NCBI GenBank assembly: GCA_903943975.1
Contig: CAJAQB010000014.1
Location: 85,869 to 149,868, forward strand
Reading direction: 5' to 3'
Length of the DNA stretch: 64,000 nt
Origin: Synechococcus lacustris
Lineage (GTDB): Bacteria; Cyanobacteriota; Cyanobacteriia; PCC-6307; Cyanobiaceae
The notes beneath the pieces are model-generated. The model did not search any database. It worked only from the letters and a program-made list of their open reading frames with translations, and was not told the DNA's origin. The position numbers and the translations under genes are program-made. Below, one piece after another: positions 36,721 to 44,692 of the stretch. Numbering within the stretch: the first letter of the stretch is position 1; each line of letters begins with the position of its first letter.

Positions 36721-37593
36721 ATGCGTGTGTTGCTTACCGGTGCCGGCGGCCAGTTGGGTTATGCGCTGCAGGCCAGTTGTCCGCAGGGGGTGGAACTGAT
36801 TGCCACGGACCTGGCCCAGCTTGATCTCAGTGATCCAGCTGCCTGTCGCCGGATAGTGCACGAGCTGCGGCCCGATTGGTTGCTGAATGGCGGCGCCTAC
36901 ACGGCGGTGGACCAGGCCGAACAGCAGCCGGAGCTGGCCGAGGCGGTGAATGCCGGCGCCCCCCGCGCCTTTGCCGAGGCCCTGGCGGATTTAGGCAGCG
37001 GTCGGCTGCTGCAGATCAGCACGGATTTCGTTTTCAGTGGCCAGCAGGGCCACCCCTACGGCCCCCAGGACCCGGTGGCCCCCCTAGGGGTGTATGGGGC
37101 AACTAAAGCCCGGGGCGAGGCGGCGGTGCTGGAGCTCCTCGGGCCGGAACGGGCCTGCGTGCTGCGCACCAGTTGGCTCTATGGGCCGGTGGGTAAGAAC
37201 TTCTGCCTCACGATGTTGCGCTTGCACCGGGAGCGGCCGGAGCTGGGGGTGGTGGCCGACCAGGTGGGCTGCCCCACCCACACCGCCGGCCTGGCGGCAG
37301 CCTGCTGGGCGGTGATTGCTAAGGGGGTGGGCGGCTTGCAGCAGTGGAGTGATGCCGGCGCCGCCAGCTGGTACGACTTCGCGGTGGCAATCGGCGAGGA
37401 GGCCCAGGCCCTGGGGCTGCTGGAACGCCAGGCCCAGGTGAAACCGCTGACCACGGCGGAATACCCCACCCCGGCCCAGCGGCCCGCCTATTCCTTGATG
37501 GATTGCCGCGCCAGCCGCGAGGCCCTGGGACTCGCTCCGCTGCATTGGCGCCAGGGGCTGCGGCAGGTGCTTGCTGCCATCGCTAGCCAGTGA
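36721..37593 (+). CDS. rfbD: dTDP-4-dehydrorhamnose reductase
   Basis: This is the last step of dTDP-rhamnose synthesis. I chose ATG 36721 (MRVLLTGAGGQLGY), where the Rossmann glycine motif begins at once; an upstream in-frame TTG at 36703 is weaker. The 290-residue protein has GAGGQLG at 8-14, QISTDFVF, and YGATK carrying the catalytic Tyr and Lys. A repeat-rich region separates it from rfbB. Confidence 0.95.
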   Translation: MRVLLTGAGGQLGYALQASCPQGVELIATDLAQLDLSDPAACRRIVHELRPDWLLNGGAYTAVDQAEQQPELAEAVNAGAPRAFAEALADLGSGRLLQISTDFVFSGQQGHPYGPQDPVAPLGVYGATKARGEAAVLELLGPERACVLRTSWLYGPVGKNFCLTMLRLHRERPELGVVADQVGCPTHTAGLAAACWAVIAKGVGGLQQWSDAGAASWYDFAVAIGEEAQALGLLERQAQVKPLTTAEYPTPAQRPAYSLMDCRASREALGLAPLHWRQGLRQVLAAIASQ

Positions 37594-37607
37594 ATTTGCT
37601 TGCGCCC

Positions 37608-37663
37608 GTTTCTAGTTTCCGGTTTCCAGTTTCCAGTTTCTAGTTTCCATTTTCCATTTTCCA
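37608..37663 (+). repeat. Heptanucleotide array of eight units (GTTTCCA type)
   Basis: Fifty-six bases divide into eight 7-base units: GTTTCTA, GTTTCCG, GTTTCCA (three times), GTTTCTA and TTTTCCA (twice). The array begins 15 bases after the rfbD stop. Confidence 0.9.
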
Positions 37664-37775
37664 GTTACCTGGTGTGTTCGGCGACGATTAGGTAGGCGGG
37701 CGCCTACGTAGTTGACACCGGGCACCTGGTGTCCATTCCGGGTAGCTAGGTGCTTGTTGCCAAGGGCGATTTCGG

Positions 37776-37798
37776 ATTCCGTACGGCCCGTACAGAAC
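37776..37798. repeat. GTAC-N5-GTAC palindrome, copy 4
   Basis: ATTCCGTAC, GGCCC centre, GTACAGAAC. It lies in the spacer between rfbD and rfbB. Two bases of the left arm do not pair with the right arm. Confidence 0.85.
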
Positions 37799-37987
37799 TC
37801 AAAATCACCGCCGAGTACAACCCACGCCCTCAGGTTGGATCATTTCCTTGCTTGCCGGCGCTTGCCGGCGTTTGCCGGCGCTTGATGGTGGAGCTGGATT
37901 GGTAGTACTGGCTTGCCGGCTCAGTTTTTGGCTCTGGTAAAGGGTTCTCGCTATGGGTTTTGGCAATGGGCTCTGGCGATGAGCAAT

Positions 37988-38079
37988 GGGCTCTGGCTAA
38001 CGGCTCTGGCGATGAGCTATGGGTTTTGGCAATGGGCTCTGGCTAACGGCTCTGGCGATGAGCTATGGGTTTTGGCTAG
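37988..38079 (+). repeat. 46-bp direct tandem repeat, two units
   Basis: A 43-base identical block starting GGGCTCTGGCTAACGG occurs at 37988 and 38034, period 46. Within each unit shorter GGCTCTGG blocks recur. The flanks (37930-37987, 38077-38090) carry further partial copies. Confidence 0.9.
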
Positions 38080-38141
38080 GGGTTATTGCTGCGGTGCCCT
38101 TCGCATCCTGTTGAGGCGAATAATGCCTGGGCTGATTGGCT

Positions 38142-38181
38142 GATCGATCGCCAAAGCGTTTTACCGAAAGGGGATCGATCG
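38142..38181 (+). repeat. Dispersed repeat, copy B (GATCGATC-flanked)
   Basis: GATCGATC at both ends encloses GCCAAAGCGTTTTACC and a short variable part. The inverse copy is at 32493-32531. Confidence 0.7.
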
Positions 38182-38241
38182 ACTTGAGGGGGCCTAAAGA
38201 AAGTCCGCCACGCAGCAAGCCAGCTTCGATTGAGCTCCCAG

Positions 38242-38310
38242 CCACCACCGCCACCACCACCACCACCACCGCCGCCGCCACCACCACCACCGCCACCACC
38301 ACCACCGCCG
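38242..38310 (+). repeat. CCA/CCG triplet run, 23 units
   Basis: Sixty-nine bases consist only of CCA and CCG triplets, ending 66 bases before the rfbB start. On the minus strand it reads as a poly-glycine frame, which I reject as a gene. Confidence 0.95.
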
Positions 38311-38376
38311 GGAGCACAGCCGAACCCCTGCCCCGCCGGGAGCCCTGCCACAATCGCCCCCAGCTGAAGCGCTCCG

Positions 38377-39483
38377 ATGGCCCCCTTGCTGCCTGCTGCC
38401 ACCCGTCGGGTGTTGGTGACCGGGGGTGCCGGTTTCATTGGCGGGGCGGTGGTGCGCAAGTTGCTGCGCGATAGCGACGCCCAGGTGTTCAACCTCGACA
38501 AGCTTGGCTACGCCAGTGATCTCAGCGGCATCGAGGCCAGCCTCAAACAGCTGGGCAGCGCCGCAGAAACCGCCGGGGGACCGCGTCACACCCTGCTCCA
38601 AGTGGATCTAGTAGATGGCAACGCCACGGCGGAGGCGGTGCGGCGGGCGGATCCGGATCTGGTGTTGCACCTGGCGGCGGAGAGCCATGTGGACCGTTCG
38701 ATTGATGGGCCGGGGGCCTTTATTGATAGCAATGTGACGGGCACCTTCCAGTTGCTGCAGGCGGTGCGCGCCCACCACGAACAACTGTCGGAGGAACGGC
38801 GGGCCCAATTTCGTTTCCATCACATCAGCACCGATGAGGTGTTTGGTTCCTTGGGGGAAAGCGGTCGCTTTTCGGAAACCACCCCCTATGACCCGCGCAG
38901 TCCCTATTCGGCCAGCAAGGCGGCCAGTGATCACCTGGTGAGCGCCTGGCACCACACCTATGGCCTGCCGGTGGTGCTCACCAACTGCAGCAATAACTAC
39001 GGCCCCTGGCAGTTTCCCGAAAAGCTGATCCCGGTGGTGCTGCTGAAGGCGGTGGCGGGCGAGCCGATTCCGCTCTATGGCGATGGCGCCAACGTGCGCG
39101 ATTGGCTCTATGTGGACGACCACGTTGATGCCCTGCTGCTGGCCGCTACCCGGGGCGCCATCGGCCGCAGCTACTGCGTGGGCGGCCATGGGGAACGCAG
39201 CAATAAGCAGGTGGTGGAGGCGATCTGCAGCCTGCTGGATCAACTGCGCCCGGAGGGCGCCCCCCACGCCCGGCTGATTACGCCAGTGAAGGACCGTCCC
39301 GGCCACGACCGCCGCTATGCCATCGACCCGACCCGCATCACCAACGAACTGGGCTGGCAACCGGCCCATGGCTTCTCCGCTGGCCTAGGGGCCACCGTGC
39401 GTTGGTATCTCAGCAACCTCGACTGGTGTGAGGCGGTGCGCCAACGGGCCGGCTATGACGGCGGGCGGATTGGCACCACTTGA
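38377..39483 (+). CDS. rfbB: dTDP-glucose 4,6-dehydratase
   Basis: This is the second step of dTDP-rhamnose synthesis. The 368-residue SDR protein has VTGGAGFIGG at 14-23, the HLAAESHVDRS block, STDEVFG and the catalytic YSASK motif. The N-terminus and length are normal. It completes the rfbA-rfbC-rfbD set but is separated from it by 783 bases of repeats. The 39490 lipoprotein gene converges on it. Confidence 0.96.
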   Translation: MAPLLPAATRRVLVTGGAGFIGGAVVRKLLRDSDAQVFNLDKLGYASDLSGIEASLKQLGSAAETAGGPRHTLLQVDLVDGNATAEAVRRADPDLVLHLAAESHVDRSIDGPGAFIDSNVTGTFQLLQAVRAHHEQLSEERRAQFRFHHISTDEVFGSLGESGRFSETTPYDPRSPYSASKAASDHLVSAWHHTYGLPVVLTNCSNNYGPWQFPEKLIPVVLLKAVAGEPIPLYGDGANVRDWLYVDDHVDALLLAATRGAIGRSYCVGGHGERSNKQVVEAICSLLDQLRPEGAPHARLITPVKDRPGHDRRYAIDPTRITNELGWQPAHGFSAGLGATVRWYLSNLDWCEAVRQRAGYDGGRIGTT

Positions 39484-39489
39484 GCAGAC

Positions 39490-39810
39490 CTACTTGAGCA
39501 GACCTGCCTTGCGCAGCTGGGCATCAAAGCCGGGGGTGTGGTTGGGGTCGGGGAAGCCAATGCGCTTCTTTTCGCTCCGAAGGAACGCCTGGGCCTCAGC
39601 CACCGTGAGCTTTTTGTCTTTCACTGCCTTGAGCAGTTCCTGGTCTCGCATTTTCAGGAAACCAGGCTCATCGCTGGTTTTGGTGAAGCTGAGGCCCTTG
39701 TAGCTAACGGTGTTGGGACCGACTACAGGGTTCAGTTCCGAGGGATTGGGGGAGCAGGCGCTGAGGGTGACGGCCAAGGCGATCACCATTATCCGGAGGG
39801 CTCTTGTCAT
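39490..39810 (-). CDS. Small hypothetical lipoprotein
   Basis: The 106-residue protein has a signal peptide ending in the lipobox LSAC, with Cys19 the lipidation site. The mature part has charged helices (KMRDQELLKAVKDKKL and AQAFLRSEKKRIG) with no known domain. Its stop region shares a 14-base tandem duplication (ACTTGAGCAGACCT) with the end of rfbB. It converges with rfbB and diverges from the following glycosyltransferase gene. Confidence 0.65.
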   Translation of the reverse strand: MTRALRIMVIALAVTLSACSPNPSELNPVVGPNTVSYKGLSFTKTSDEPGFLKMRDQELLKAVKDKKLTVAEAQAFLRSEKKRIGFPDPNHTPGFDAQLRKAGLLK

Positions 39811-39910
39811 GGGAGACAGGGCTGTTCGCGGTCAATTTAGGGCGCCTCTGGCAAGATATCGAGGCTTTCGGGGCGCTGGAGCTCTGCTCGCGCCGGGGCG
39901 TCAGTTAGGA

Positions 39911-40657
39911 ATGTTGTGTGGGAAGGGTGCAACGGTGGGTGCCAGCAGAGAACCCTGGGGTTTCAGCTTGATCGTTAATGGCCACCGGGAGGGGCCCCTG
40001 CTGGCGGCGGCGCTGGCCAGCGTGGAGGAAGCGGCTTCGCCGCTGGTGGCGCGGGGAATACCGGTGGAACTGATCCTTTGCCTGGATCGTCCCGACCACT
40101 ACACCCTGGCGGTGGCCAAAATCCTGCGGCAACGGGCCCGCTGGCCCTTTCGCCTATTGCGCCTAAATCACGGTGATCTCGCCCTGGCCCGCAACAGTGC
40201 GGTGCGGGCGGCGCGACAGCCCTGGCTGGCCTTCCTGGATGGCGATGACCTCTGGGCCGCCAACTGGCTTGAGGCCGCCCTGGCGCTGCTGCAGTGCGAG
40301 GAAACACCAGAGCAGCTGATCCTTCACCCCCGCTACAACGTTTACTTTCCGGAACCTGGGGTGCTGGTGTCGCCAGACCAGGGGGAACTCGCTGACCCCC
40401 TGGGGGTGCTGCTGGCCGACAACCTCTGGACCGCCCTTTCCTTGGCCCATCGCCGGGTGTATCACCGCTATCCCTATTGCCAAAATCGCTTGCAGGAGGG
40501 TTTCGGCTATGAGGATTGGAACTGGAACCTCCGTACTGTGGCCGCAGGTTTGCAGCACCGGGCAGTGCCAGACACCTGTCATTTCCTGCGACGCCAGCCC
40601 CAGTCCCTCGGCCAACGCAGCCAAGCCCTGGGGGTACTGGTAACCCCGCTTACATGA
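39911..40657 (+). CDS. Family-2 glycosyltransferase
   Basis: I chose the ATG at 39911; the open frame runs further upstream into the lipoprotein spacer. The 248-residue GT-A domain has GFSLIVNGHREG, then NHGDLALARNSAVRAARQPW and the metal-binding DGDD (LAFLDGDDLW). Most likely it adds a sugar to a cell-surface polysaccharide or lipid. The stop overlaps the next glycosyltransferase start by 4 bases (ATGA), so the two act together. Confidence 0.85.
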   Translation: MLCGKGATVGASREPWGFSLIVNGHREGPLLAAALASVEEAASPLVARGIPVELILCLDRPDHYTLAVAKILRQRARWPFRLLRLNHGDLALARNSAVRAARQPWLAFLDGDDLWAANWLEAALALLQCEETPEQLILHPRYNVYFPEPGVLVSPDQGELADPLGVLLADNLWTALSLAHRRVYHRYPYCQNRLQEGFGYEDWNWNLRTVAAGLQHRAVPDTCHFLRRQPQSLGQRSQALGVLVTPLT

Positions 40658-42321
40658 GCGACCCCCGCGCCACCGTGGCCCCCTCCCAGCCGGGGGAGAT
40701 CTGGCTATTCCATGGCTCCAGCTATCGGGCGGCCCTGGCGGAGCCGCAGCGCTTGGAGTTGGCGGCTGCCAGCGAGGAAGAGTTGCTGCAGCACTGGCTG
40801 GAGCAGGGCCTGGCCCAGGGGCTGAGCCCCAGTCCCCGCTTTGGGGCGGAGTACTACCTGGCCTCCAATCCGGATGTGGGGGCGGCAGGCCTAAACCCCT
40901 GGCTGCATTGGTGTGAGTACGGGGCCCAGGAAGGCCGCTTACCGCACCCGGCTTTTCCCAGGGCGTTAATGCAGGGCCGTTCGGGCCCAGCGGCCCTGCG
41001 GGCCTGGATTGCTGAGGTGGGGGAGACCCCGCCGGAATTGAAGTGTTTAGAGCCGTTGTGGCGGCGGGCCCTGGCGATTGAGCCCTTGCTGGGGCGACTG
41101 CAATGGCAGGACCAGCTGCAGGGCCAGTTGCTGTCTGATCAGGCTTACAAAGGCACGTTCCGGGCCAGTCATATCTGCCGGATCCGGGCCCTGGTGCCCC
41201 AGCTGCGCCGCTTGGTGTTGCTGCCCCAGCTCGACCTTGGCGGCGCCATCCGGGTGGCATCCCATGCGGCGCAGTTGGCGGCGCAATTAGATGGCGGCGA
41301 GGGCACGTTGCTGCTCTGCACCGATGGCAGCGACCGGGGGGCGGCCGCTTGGTTTGCCGGGGCTGGGTTGATCTATGGCCTCCAGGATGATCCGCTGCTG
41401 GCGTTAGACCGTGAGCAAGCGGCACTGCTGGTGGCGCAGTTGATTTCGGGGCTGCAGCCCGCCCAGGTGCTGCTGGCCAATAGCGCTGCGGGCTGGGATG
41501 CCTTGGCCCGTTGGGGGCCGCAGTTGAGCCGTTGCAGTTCAATCACCGCCCAGCTCAATTGCCGCGATTACGGATCGGGGGGGGTGCCCTTGGGGGGCTA
41601 TGCGGATGATCAGTTGCGCAAGGCCCTGCCCCAGCTGGAGGCGGTGTTGTTTGACCACCGCCGTTTTGCCGATCAGTTGGTGCAGCAGTTCGCCCTGCCG
41701 GCGGCCGAGGCGCGCAAGCTGAAGCTGCAATATCAGCCGGTAACTACAGCAACGGCCCTGGAGCAATGGGGGCCGGCGGTGCTTTGGGCGGGGCGACTGG
41801 TGGAACAGAAACGGCCGGAGCTGCTGGCGGCGGTGGCAGGACTGTTGCCGCACAGGTGCTTTGAACTGTGGGCCCCTGGCCGGGAGCTGGAGGACTGGCG
41901 CGATTGGGGGCTGGAGCTGCCGAATGTGCATTGGTGTGGAGCGTTTACGGCGGTGGACCAGCTGCCGCTGGAGCGTTACGGCGCCTATTTGCATACGGCG
42001 GCGTTTGAGGGAATGCCGAATTTGGTGTTGGAGCTGGGGGCCCGGGGTATGCCGGTGGTGGCCAGTGATGTGGGTGGGTTGTCGGAATTGTTGAACCGTG
42101 AAAATGGCTGGTTGGTGAATACCAGCACAGGGGATCTAGGGGCCCAGGCGGGGCGGCTGGCGGGGGCGCTGGAGCAATTGTTTGGCGACCCGGCCCAGGC
42201 CCGCCAGCGGGGGCTGGCCCTGCAGGAGAAATTGCGGCAGCAGCACAGCCCCGAGGTCTTTGGCGCTGGGGCGCCGGCGTTGAGTGGTTTCTTTAGGCCG
42301 ATTAGGGGGCGGGCTGGTTGA
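40654..42321 (+). CDS. Glycosyltransferase with C-terminal GT1/GT4 domain
   Basis: I chose the ATG at 40654, which overlaps the previous stop by 4 bases. The 555-residue protein has a first part of about 200 residues with FGAEYYLASNPDV and NPWLHWCEYGAQEGR. This resembles the Y-L-x-x-NPDV/HYxxxGxxEGR motif found as repeats in large cyanobacterial glycosyltransferases. From about 230 it is a GT-B domain with a central VLWAGRLVEQKRPEL and the donor-binding EGMPNLVLELGARGMPVV. It is likely to be a polysaccharide glycosyltransferase. Confidence 0.88.
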   Translation: MSDPRATVAPSQPGEIWLFHGSSYRAALAEPQRLELAAASEEELLQHWLEQGLAQGLSPSPRFGAEYYLASNPDVGAAGLNPWLHWCEYGAQEGRLPHPAFPRALMQGRSGPAALRAWIAEVGETPPELKCLEPLWRRALAIEPLLGRLQWQDQLQGQLLSDQAYKGTFRASHICRIRALVPQLRRLVLLPQLDLGGAIRVASHAAQLAAQLDGGEGTLLLCTDGSDRGAAAWFAGAGLIYGLQDDPLLALDREQAALLVAQLISGLQPAQVLLANSAAGWDALARWGPQLSRCSSITAQLNCRDYGSGGVPLGGYADDQLRKALPQLEAVLFDHRRFADQLVQQFALPAAEARKLKLQYQPVTTATALEQWGPAVLWAGRLVEQKRPELLAAVAGLLPHRCFELWAPGRELEDWRDWGLELPNVHWCGAFTAVDQLPLERYGAYLHTAAFEGMPNLVLELGARGMPVVASDVGGLSELLNRENGWLVNTSTGDLGAQAGRLAGALEQLFGDPAQARQRGLALQEKLRQQHSPEVFGAGAPALSGFFRPIRGRAG

Positions 42322-43132
42322 GGAAATGGGTCACGGTGCCCAGGAGTAGTTCTTGGAGTTGCTGACGGCTGCGGCTTTCACTGGCGACATCGTTGTCACT
42401 GAATTCCTCGCCACTGAATTCTTCGCCACTGAATTCCTCCAGTTTGGTGATGCTGAAATGCACCCACTCGGGGCTTTCTTCGATAACGCTGGTGGTGGTT
42501 TTTACTTCTAAACCAGCCTCAATGCTGATCCGTTCGCCTTGGTTCCAGAGGATCGGACGACCGTCGGCGGTGTCGATATTGAACTGATGCAGGCCGTGGT
42601 ATTGGGCGTTGAGGCCTTCATTGCGTTTGTGGGAACAGATCAAGAGGCCGCCAAGCCGCACCACCCGCAGCATTTCGTTGAGGGAACGGATCGGATCAAA
42701 GGAATGGTCGAGGGCGTTGTTGCAGGTGATCACATCGATGCTGGAGGGGGCATAGAAGCTGGAGAGGTATTCGGCCAGGGCAAAGCTGGGCGGATTGGGG
42801 ATCGGGATGCCGTGGCGGCTAAAGGCCTGTAGGTAGGCGGGGGCGAGGGGATCGCAGGTGTGCACCCGGATCAGCAAATCTTCTGGTGATTGGTGGCCCA
42901 CCTTGGTGAGGGGGCCGGAACCCACATCAAGGACCTCCAGCTGGGTTTTGCCAAGGCTGCGGCCGTGGGCCACCACCCGGTCTTGTACTGGGGTGGCTGG
43001 GTTAGTGCGTTCGGCATGGTGGGCCGGGTTGGGGGCACCTTTGGATTCGGCCCAGTAGGACCAGAACTCAAGCTCCTCATGGAGGTTTGCGGCCCAGCGG
43101 AAGAAGGCCGTGGAGAAGCTTGGGGAGGTCAT
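42302..43132 (-). CDS. SAM-dependent methyltransferase
   Basis: I chose the ATG at 43132 (MTSPSFSTAFFRW), since the extended frame above it has no methyltransferase features. The 276-residue protein has SAM-binding motif I in LEVLDVGSGPLTK, a second motif ending in VITCNNALDHSFD and a post-motif MLRVVRLGGLLI. The C-terminal part has GEEFSGEEFS repeats. It converges with the GT gene, overlapping by 20 bases, and diverges from the sulfotransferase gene. It probably methylates a surface sugar. Confidence 0.85.
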   Translation of the reverse strand: MTSPSFSTAFFRWAANLHEELEFWSYWAESKGAPNPAHHAERTNPATPVQDRVVAHGRSLGKTQLEVLDVGSGPLTKVGHQSPEDLLIRVHTCDPLAPAYLQAFSRHGIPIPNPPSFALAEYLSSFYAPSSIDVITCNNALDHSFDPIRSLNEMLRVVRLGGLLICSHKRNEGLNAQYHGLHQFNIDTADGRPILWNQGERISIEAGLEVKTTTSVIEESPEWVHFSITKLEEFSGEEFSGEEFSDNDVASESRSRQQLQELLLGTVTHFLNQPAP

Positions 43133-43181
43133 AGGCTGCTCAGTAACTGGTGCACACCGCCGAAACCTTAAACCTGTAGCC

Positions 43182-43829
43182 ATGCCCTGCACACCTGATC
43201 GTTCGCTGTTGTTTATCCATATCCCCAAAACAGGGGGCTCCAGCATTGAGCAAGCCCTGGGGATGTATGGCCCATGGGAGCTGGAAAACCAGGAGATCCT
43301 GTTTGGCCTAATCCAATCAGCGGAGCTGCTGGCCCATGGTTGGGGCAGCGCCTTTTTGCAACACCTGGGCTGGCAGGAGTTGCAACAGCAGTGGGATTTC
43401 AGTGGGGCCGAACGTTTTGCGGCGGTGCGTAATCCTTGGGCCAGGTTTGCTTCTGTGTACACCAATACCGACACCAATCTCAAGGAAACAGCTCGGCTCC
43501 AGGGCCTGGAGTTGGAGGGACTCAGCTTTGAGGAGTTTGTGGATGCTACGGAGCAATTGGAACATGCTCATTTGCGACCGCAGCTTGATTATTTAGTGGC
43601 GGCTGATGGTGAATTGGCTGTTAAAAATCTGCTGCGCACTGAACAATTGAATGCCGATTTCCAGCTGTTATGTAAACAGTTGGGACTTGAGCTGGAGCTG
43701 CCTTGGGTGCACCGTTCTTCGCCCCGTAGTCAGTCCTTTGAAGAGCTCTATAGCCCGGCCAGTTGGCAGCGGATTGGCGAGCGCTATGCCATGGATGTGG
43801 AAAGGCTGGGTTATGGAGCTTTTGCCTGA
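43182..43829 (+). CDS. Sulfotransferase-family protein
   Basis: I chose the ATG at 43182 (MPCTPDRSLLFIHIP). The 215-residue protein begins with FIHIPKTGGSSI, the 5'-phosphosulfate-binding loop of the PAPS-dependent sulfotransferase family, and has AAVRNPWARFAS as the 3'-phosphate site. Such proteins sulfate surface sugars. The gene is divergent from a methyltransferase gene and ends before a large inverted repeat. Confidence 0.82.
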   Translation: MPCTPDRSLLFIHIPKTGGSSIEQALGMYGPWELENQEILFGLIQSAELLAHGWGSAFLQHLGWQELQQQWDFSGAERFAAVRNPWARFASVYTNTDTNLKETARLQGLELEGLSFEEFVDATEQLEHAHLRPQLDYLVAADGELAVKNLLRTEQLNADFQLLCKQLGLELELPWVHRSSPRSQSFEELYSPASWQRIGERYAMDVERLGYGAFA

Positions 43830-43843
43830 TGGGCAGCACTGTT

Positions 43844-43923
43844 GCGCTGGGCTGGGCTGGCAAGTGTTGTTATGGCCGTTTTTAGCTTCTGTACAGCCTG
43901 TACGGAACACAGCAGCCCAGCGC
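43844..43923. terminator. Large inverted repeat around a GTAC palindrome, possible bidirectional terminator
   Basis: GCGCTGGGCTG (43844-43854) pairs with CAGCCCAGCGC (43913-43923). The palindrome copy at 43886-43908 lies inside the loop, so a nested stem forms. It sits between convergent genes (sulfotransferase + and PIN toxin -). No U-run follows, so intrinsic termination is only a possibility. Confidence 0.45.
43886..43908. repeat. GTAC-N5-GTAC palindrome, copy 5
   Basis: CTTCTGTAC, AGCCT centre, GTACGGAAC. Two arm positions are not Watson-Crick matched. It is nested in the larger inverted repeat at 43844-43923. Confidence 0.8.
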
Positions 43924-43961
43924 ACCACTGACTCAGGTGCTGAGCTTGCTGCTGAGCGAGA

Positions 43962-44399
43962 TCAATCCACTGGAATCACCACCAGCTGCTCGGCGCGGGC
44001 CTGGGGCACTAAATCCAAGGAAATGCGCGCATCAAAGCTCACAAACCGCCCGCCCTGGGCAACCGCCACAGCTAACAGGTAGGCGTCGGTGACCTGACGC
44101 GGCCCCAGCAGCTGACGCCAATTCACGACTGTCTCAGCGAGCAGGCTGATGCCGCCAGGCCAGAAGTGATGGCTGGGGTGGCTGCAGGCTTCGGCGAACC
44201 GTTCGGCTACTTCAGCGACAGGTCTGTGGTTGGGATAGGCGGGTTGGGAGAGGATGCGCAATACGCCGTTTTGGGTCACGGGGCAGCTGGCCCAACCCGT
44301 CTCCAGCTCGCGTTCGAGCCAACGCCGCGCAGAGGCATGCATCACGTGATCGGCATCCAGCAAGGCGATGATCACGTTGATGTCAAGCAGGGCGCGCAT
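43962..44399 (-). CDS. PIN-domain toxin (VapC type)
   Basis: The 145-residue protein has first PIN acid Asp6 in MRALLDINVIIAL, the TQNGVLRIL block typical of one VapC subgroup, Asp near 104 in VTDAYLLAVA and FDARI near the end. The catalytic set looks complete. It overlaps the preceding RHH antitoxin gene by a single base, so the module is a standard VapBC pair. Confidence 0.88.
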   Translation of the reverse strand: MRALLDINVIIALLDADHVMHASARRWLERELETGWASCPVTQNGVLRILSQPAYPNHRPVAEVAERFAEACSHPSHHFWPGGISLLAETVVNWRQLLGPRQVTDAYLLAVAVAQGGRFVSFDARISLDLVPQARAEQLVVIPVD

Positions 44400-44647
44400 C
44401 AGATGCCCTCCTGATCGCGAATGGCCTCCACCTGGTCGTTGCTTACTAGCTGATGGGCAGCGCTGCTGAAGGGCCGAAAGCCAGCCACAGCTGCCTCAGG
44501 CTGGGTTGCAGGGGCCTGAGCGCCTCCTCCGACCAGGGCCTGCCGCAACAGCCGTGACACCACCTGCCCAGCCGAGAGCCGTTGCCGGCGGGCGAGCTCC
44601 TTGGCCGCCTGCAGCACATCGTCGTCTAGATCGAGAGTCGTTCGCAT
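44399..44647 (-). CDS. RHH-type antitoxin of the 43962 PIN toxin
   Basis: I chose the ATG at 44647 (MRTTLDLDDDVLQAAKEL); one at 44668 adds seven residues. The 82-residue protein begins with a ribbon-helix-helix domain (strand RTTLDL, helices DDVLQAAKELARR and AGQVVSRLLRQAL). Its start codon lies in a 34-base inverted repeat (44646-44679), the expected place for an autoregulatory operator. Confidence 0.85.
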   Translation of the reverse strand: MRTTLDLDDDVLQAAKELARRQRLSAGQVVSRLLRQALVGGGAQAPATQPEAAVAGFRPFSSAAHQLVSNDQVEAIRDQEGI

Positions 44648-44679
44648 GATGCGCTGATGCGCAAACATCAGCGCATCAT
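44646..44679. promoter_or_regulatory. Perfect inverted repeat at the antitoxin start, likely operator
   Basis: ATGATGCGCTGATG (44646-44659) and its exact complement CATCAGCGCATCAT (44666-44679) are separated by CGCAAA. The arms are 14 bases and pair perfectly. The position over the antitoxin start codon suggests an RHH-binding operator; the stem would also hide the start in mRNA. Confidence 0.65.
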
Positions 44680-44692
44680 AGGTGGCGCGCCA

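Larger units (their letters stand above)
37594..38376. other. Repeat-filled spacer between rfbD and rfbB
   Basis: These 783 bases hold an eight-unit heptamer array (37608-37663), a GTAC palindrome (37776-37798), three tandem GCTTGCCGGC-like units (about 37852-37885), a 46-bp repeat (37988-38079), a dispersed repeat copy (38142-38181) and a CCA/CCG triplet run (38242-38310). No convincing gene is seen, although repeats keep several frames open. Confidence 0.75.

Noticed and set aside
37913..38143. Small plus-strand open frame rich in Trp/Ala/Leu
   Set aside because: It consists mainly of the 46-bp repeat translated (GFWQWALA-type units), with no ribosome-binding site or homology that I can recognise.
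38076..38501. Glycine-rich protein on the minus strand across the CCA/CCG run
   Set aside because: The poly-glycine is the direct product of the triplet run; it overlaps the rfbB start in antisense and has no conserved domain.
40163..41542. Long minus-strand open frame antisense to the two glycosyltransferase genes
   Set aside because: Pro/Ala-rich without any domain; the sense genes have clear GT motifs and 4-base coupling.
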